From CAWJEL01 sp964647255 (GTDB taxonomy: Bacteria > Chloroflexota > Anaerolineae > CG2-30-64-16), in assembly GCA_964647255.1 (NCBI GenBank), contig CAZYGI010000147.1, positions 1 to 5,828 on the forward strand: a stretch of DNA of 5,828 nt, read 5' to 3'. Below the pieces are notes generated by a model. The model saw only the letters and a program-made list of their open reading frames with translations, was not told the DNA's origin and made no database searches. Position 1 is the first letter of the stretch; every line of letters begins with the position of its first letter. Made by a program: the position numbers and the translations under genes. Positions 5,503 through 5,828 of the stretch are shown in pieces.

Positions 5503-5828
5503 CTAAGGCTTCCAGACCTCCCAGACCCGGCCAACCAGCGCCGGGCCCGGTTTGAGCGTCACTTGTCCGGGCTCCCAACCTGAAGGTGTGACCTCGCCGG
5601 TAGCGCGCACGTGCTGGAACGCCTTGATTTGCCGCAATAGTTCTTTGGGATTCCGGCCGACCTCCGGGGTCAACACTTCCATTGCCCGGATCACGAAGTC
5701 GGGGTCAATGATGAAACGCCCGCGGATGTCCACGCCGGCTGCCTCATCGTATACGCCGTAAATCGCGCCGATCCTGCCGCCCGCATCGGACAGCATCGGG
5801 AAAGGCACGCCACCTTCCACCATCTTGG
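5503..5828 (-). CDS. Peroxiredoxin (AhpC/TSA family), C-terminal part; 5' end beyond window
   Basis: The minus-strand frame enters from the right edge and ends at TAG (5505-5503), showing 107 complete C-terminal codons. Recognisable pieces are PFPMLSDAGGRIGAIYGV, then RGRFIIDPDFVIRAMEV (the R-x-FIIDP strand), RNPKELLRQIKAFQHV, and the GEVTPSGWEPG segment typical of the 1-cysPrx_C region. These proteins reduce hydrogen and organic peroxides in the cytoplasm. The peroxidatic cysteine lies upstream, outside the window. Typical 2-Cys enzymes have a resolving cysteine in a GEVCPAGWKPG-like segment; here that position is Thr, and the visible part contains no cysteine at all. The ATG at 5823 is internal, since the conserved fold begins much earlier. 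A terminator follows at 5474-5434. Confidence 0.92.
   Translation of the reverse strand, partial: KMVEGGVPFPMLSDAGGRIGAIYGVYDEAAGVDIRGRFIIDPDFVIRAMEVLTPEVGRNPKELLRQIKAFQHVRATGEVTPSGWEPGQVTLKPGPALVGRVWEVWKP

Noticed and set aside
5821..5823. ATG as the start of the peroxiredoxin
   Set aside because: The frame is open to the edge and the conserved N-terminal half of the fold with the peroxidatic cysteine must lie upstream.
1..5828. CRISPR array, tRNA, rRNA or intact insertion sequence
   Set aside because: No regularly spaced direct repeats, cloverleaf-like sequence, rRNA motif or transposase was seen. The palindromes found are isolated inverted repeats.

Overview
The window reads as ordinary chromosomal DNA from a GC-rich bacterium. 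My best guess is a member of the Chloroflexota (Anaerolineae-like). This rests on three things: a huge exported protein combining an LppX/LolA-like domain with thrombospondin type 3 repeats, a CruF-type carotenoid gene, and small palindromic intergenic repeats. The assignment is an inference, since no rRNA or taxonomic marker is present.

Layout, left to right. (1) Positions 1-2806, minus strand: one very large gene, still open at the left edge after 935 codons. It encodes a signal peptide, an LppX/LolA-like domain, a two-helix membrane hairpin, a charged linker, calcium-binding TSP3 repeats and a long unclassified extracytoplasmic region. An equally long open frame on the plus strand is only its codon-register shadow. 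(2) Positions 2807-3525: about 720 bases with no convincing gene. This stretch holds the strong ribosome binding site and probable leader and promoter of the minus-strand gene, two doubtful short ORFs, and an unusual density of inverted repeats, including a perfect 15-bp palindrome. (3) Positions 3526-4305, plus: a CruF-family carotenoid membrane protein. (4) Positions 4306-4513: an intergenic block dominated by a 74-base imperfect inverted repeat. (5) Positions 4514-5314, plus: a monoacylglycerol lipase-like alpha/beta hydrolase with a complete catalytic triad. (6) Positions 5315-5502: a short convergent intergenic region with a good intrinsic terminator pointing leftward. (7) Positions 5503-5828, minus: the C-terminal part of a peroxiredoxin, cut by the right edge.

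I see no operon linking these genes. The large exported gene and the carotenoid gene are divergent, the hydrolase lies 208 bases beyond the carotenoid gene behind a repeat block, and the hydrolase and peroxiredoxin converge. The most interesting items are the modular surface protein, the palindrome clusters, and a peroxiredoxin whose resolving cysteine position is Thr.
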